This document shows, piece after piece, positions 5,550 to 6,022 of a stretch of 6,022 bases of DNA. Position numbers and translations under genes: made by a program. Source of the stretch: Desulfobacteraceae bacterium (lineage in GTDB: Bacteria > Desulfobacterota > Desulfobacteria > Desulfobacterales > JAABPS01). The stretch lies in assembly GCA_011391835.1 (NCBI GenBank), contig JAABPS010000183.1:1-6022 (forward strand), in the 5' to 3' direction. The notes below the pieces were generated by a model. That model did not search any database and had not been told where the DNA came from. It saw only the letters and a list, made by a program, of their open reading frames with translations. How positions within the stretch are numbered: position 1 is the stretch's first letter; each line of letters begins with the position of its first letter.

Positions 5550-5582
5550 ATGGCAGAATCGGAATTTATCCGCTTCTGCCAT
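5550..5582. terminator. Hairpin between convergent genes, probable shared terminator
   Basis: ATGGCAGAA (5550-5558) pairs with TTCTGCCAT (5574-5582) over 9 bp. A one-base T/C mismatch follows, then CGGA/TCCG (5560-5563 with 5569-5572), closing a 5-nt ATTTA loop. It lies 17 bp after the dehydratase operon stop. On the plus strand no T-run follows. On the minus strand the stem is followed by TTTTCATT, a weak U-tract that better suits the convergent 66-aa gene. Probably it ends both transcripts. Confidence 0.6.
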
Positions 5583-5707
5583 AAGAACGTAAAAAGAGAT
5601 GGTTGATTCACTCGCCTGTTGATCAATTTCTACAACAAATGAATATAGCTGTCAAGCCAATAAACATTCATACGGGTTTGAATTTTAATCTGTAACTGAT
5701 AGTAATA

Positions 5708-5908
5708 TTAAATGTGAACTGCCAGACTCTTTGATTTCAAAAAATACATGAAGTCTTTTATGTCTTTCAAATCGCTTTCGATCTTTTCCATCGAAGCCGC
5801 TAATTCCATCAGCCCTTTATAAAGATTGTATTTTTCCGGTTCAGCGTCCGGGCCACCCATTAGCCTGAAATTTGTTAAAAAACTAGCTTCTGCATCTTTT
5901 GCGCTCAT
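5708..5908 (-). CDS. Small helical protein of unknown function (66 aa)
   Basis: I do not recognise this protein. It is soluble, with no membrane segment or signal peptide. The N-terminal half is loop-rich (LTNFRLMGGPDAEPEKYNLY) and the second half is an amphipathic helix, possibly coiled-coil (residues 30-60, MELAASMEKIESDLKDIKDF), suggesting a small dimer or a protein partner. It is judged real because the ATG at 5908 is preceded by an unusually strong Shine-Dalgarno stretch, AAAGGAGGGGTGATC, nearly identical to the anti-SD complement. Its composition is also protein-like. It converges on the dehydratase operon across 174 bp containing a hairpin, so it is not part of that operon. Its own promoter in 5909-6022 was not identified with confidence. 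Confidence 0.7.
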   Translation of the reverse strand: MSAKDAEASFLTNFRLMGGPDAEPEKYNLYKGLMELAASMEKIESDLKDIKDFMYFLKSKSLAVHI

Positions 5909-6022
5909 TTAGATCACCCCTCCTTTGTTTTCTTAAGCTAACCAATTTCACCTGTCACGTTTCTATGCATTACCAATTTTCTATTTTCTTTAATTTTATC
6001 AATTTTTGTGAGAAACAACAAC

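Noticed and set aside
1..6022. CRISPR array, tRNA or rRNA genes, insertion sequence
   Set aside because: No regularly spaced direct repeats, no cloverleaf-like segment and no intact transposase or terminal inverted repeats were seen on either strand.

Overview
The window looks like chromosomal DNA of an anaerobic bacterium, most plausibly a sulfate-reducing or syntrophic Desulfobacterota. This is inferred from the class of oxygen-sensitive 2-hydroxyacyl-CoA dehydratase/benzoyl-CoA reductase-type proteins, the style of the single-domain universal stress protein and the AT-rich intergenic DNA. No rRNA or other taxonomic marker is present, so the assignment is tentative.

Left part (1-2429, mostly minus strand). 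A DMT/EamA-family membrane transporter runs off the left edge (1-779). To its right are two small genes for unrelated membrane proteins of unknown function (1007-1444 and 1555-1908). Between them is a 62-bp imperfect hairpin (1499-1560) with the architecture of an integron attC site: R'' core, L'' box with one extra base, short loop, L' box and R' core. The stop codon of the upstream gene lies inside the R'' core. The 7-bp core at the presumed start of that cassette (1926-1932) is exactly complementary to its R'' core. Next, on the opposite strand, lies a decayed open frame (2059-2429) whose pieces resemble the N-terminal SAM-like domain of an integron-type tyrosine recombinase. It has one frameshift and two in-frame TAA codons, and the catalytic domain is missing. 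Together these read as a relict integron: dead integrase pointing right, presumed attI region, one well-delimited cassette pointing left, and a second cassette with an unresolved far end.

Middle (2448-3210). A UspA-type universal stress protein on the minus strand is followed by a 343-bp divergent intergenic region. Each flanking transcription unit has a recognisable sigma70-type promoter with a 17-bp spacer.

Right part (3211-5533, plus strand). A tight two-gene operon (4-nt gap) encodes the two [4Fe-4S]-carrying subunits of a 2-hydroxyacyl-CoA dehydratase/benzoyl-CoA reductase family enzyme. All three conserved cysteine positions are present in each subunit. The ASKHA ATPase activator this family needs is not in the window, and the operon appears to end at a hairpin before a convergent gene, so activation probably comes in trans. 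The last gene is a convergent 66-aa helical protein of unknown function (5708-5908) with a very strong ribosome binding site.
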